Positions 17,027 to 17,451 of a DNA stretch of 17,451 nucleotides are shown piece after piece. Under the pieces are notes generated by a model, which had not been told where the DNA came from, made no database searches, and was given only the letters and a program-made list of their open reading frames with translations. This stretch comes from Betaproteobacteria bacterium (lineage in GTDB: Bacteria; Pseudomonadota; Gammaproteobacteria; Burkholderiales; Burkholderiaceae_E), in the NCBI GenBank assembly GCA_016868095.1, contig VGHV01000013.1:1-17451 (forward strand), read 5' to 3'. A program made the position numbers and the translations under genes. Numbering within the stretch: position 1 is the stretch's first letter; each line of letters begins with the position of its first letter.

Positions 17027-17052
17027 ACTATGCCACAAAAGCCCGTCGTCAA
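17027..17052 (-). promoter_or_regulatory. Weak candidate promoter for the aroG leader
   Basis: On the minus strand TTGACG (17047-17052) is a good -35 element, and CATAGT (17027-17032), preceded by TG at 17034-17035, resembles an extended -10. Their spacing is only 14 bases, shorter than usual, so this is a weak call. It lies just after the tldD stop and would give a leader of about 170 bases containing all the attenuator segments. Cotranscription from tldD is the alternative. Confidence 0.25.
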
Positions 17053-17068
17053 GAAATCGAGCCAGCGA

Positions 17069-17451
17069 CTAAGCCGTCCCGCCTACGGTAAGTCCCTCGA
17101 TACGTAGCGTCGGCTGCCCCACACCAACCGGCACGCTTTGCCCGTCCTTGCCGCAAGTTCCTACTCCAGGATCGAGCTTCATATCGTTACCGATCATGGT
17201 TACTCGGGTGAGCGCTTCGGGCCCGTTACCAATTAAGGTGGCACCTTTGACCGGATAGCGCTTTTTACCCTTTTCAACCCACCACGCCTCGCTTGCCCCG
17301 AAGACAAACTTGCCGTTGGTGATGTCCACCTGGCCGCCACCAAAATTGACCGCATAAATACCGCGATCGATCGATGCGATGATCTCTTCGGGATCCTTAT
17401 CGCCATTGAGCATGATGGTATTGGTCATCCTGGGCATTGGGAGATGGGCAA
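17069..17451 (-). CDS. tldD: Metalloprotease TldD, C-terminal part (truncated by window)
   Basis: TldD pairs with TldE (PmbA) to form a metalloprotease that processes small peptides such as microcin B17 and supports CcdA turnover in E. coli. Only the last 126 residues are visible; the reading frame runs off the window end, so the start and the HExxxH metal-binding motif are outside. The visible part matches the TldD C-terminus closely: [77 protein letters not shown] and the terminal LTVGGTA. The gene precedes aroG on the same strand with a 217-base spacer, unusually long for this compact window, which carries the putative attenuator. Confidence 0.95.
   Translation of the reverse strand, partial: AHLPMPRMTNTIMLNGDKDPEEIIASIDRGIYAVNFGGGQVDITNGKFVFGASEAWWVEKGKKRYPVKGATLIGNGPEALTRVTMIGNDMKLDPGVGTCGKDGQSVPVGVGQPTLRIEGLTVGGTA

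Noticed and set aside
16852..17052. N-terminal extension of aroG by up to 67 residues, starting at a TTG
   Set aside because: The extension would be translated through the intrinsic terminator, has no family similarity, and the ATG at 16851 has a good Shine-Dalgarno and gives residue numbering matching E. coli AroG.

Overview
The window looks like chromosomal core-genome DNA from a betaproteobacterium, most likely Burkholderiales. I judge this from protein flavour and recalled gene order, not from a search. The queA-tgt-yajC-secD-secF run, the tldD-aroG pair and the block of FAD-linked oxidase, glcD, glcE and glcF all fit that group. I see no transposase, integrase, tRNA or rRNA gene, CRISPR array or plasmid/phage signature. 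Coding density is very high, and no gene-free stretch exceeds about 220 bases.

Layout. Plus strand, 1-5191: the 3' part of queA, then tgt, yajC, secD and secF, joining tRNA queuosine synthesis to the accessory part of the Sec translocon. Minus strand, 15005 down to 5203: seven genes transcribed as a probable single unit. In transcription order they are a D-lactate dehydrogenase-type FAD oxidase, glcD, glcE, glcF, mnmA, a membrane-anchored glutamate-synthase-like flavoprotein, and purB. A sigma70-like promoter lies just upstream (15034-15062). Plus strand, 15212-15787: a PduO-type cobalamin adenosyltransferase, divergent from the oxidase operon. Minus strand, 17451 down to 15784: the 3' end of tldD, then aroG.

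How the genes fit together. QueA and Tgt carry out successive steps in queuosine modification of tRNA position 34, and MnmA thiolates U34 of other tRNAs. YajC, SecD and SecF form the Sec accessory complex. GlcD, GlcE and GlcF form the membrane-associated glycolate oxidase; the adjacent D-lactate dehydrogenase paralogue suggests a locus for oxidising 2-hydroxyacids into the quinone pool. AroG begins the shikimate pathway and PurB acts twice in purine synthesis.

The most interesting non-coding signal is the aroG leader on the minus strand. A strong intrinsic terminator (10-bp stem, nine T) ends only five bases before the aroG Shine-Dalgarno. An upstream segment matches the terminator's 3' arm and could pair with its 5' arm instead, and that same segment can also be sequestered in its own hairpin just after a run of aromatic codons. 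This is the geometry of an attenuator, although no conventional leader peptide start is visible. Other points of note are a degenerate three-copy tandem repeat upstream of yajC, a 20-bp dyad upstream of the glutamate-synthase-like gene, and a membrane-anchored orphan GOGAT-like protein that keeps its [3Fe-4S] cysteines.
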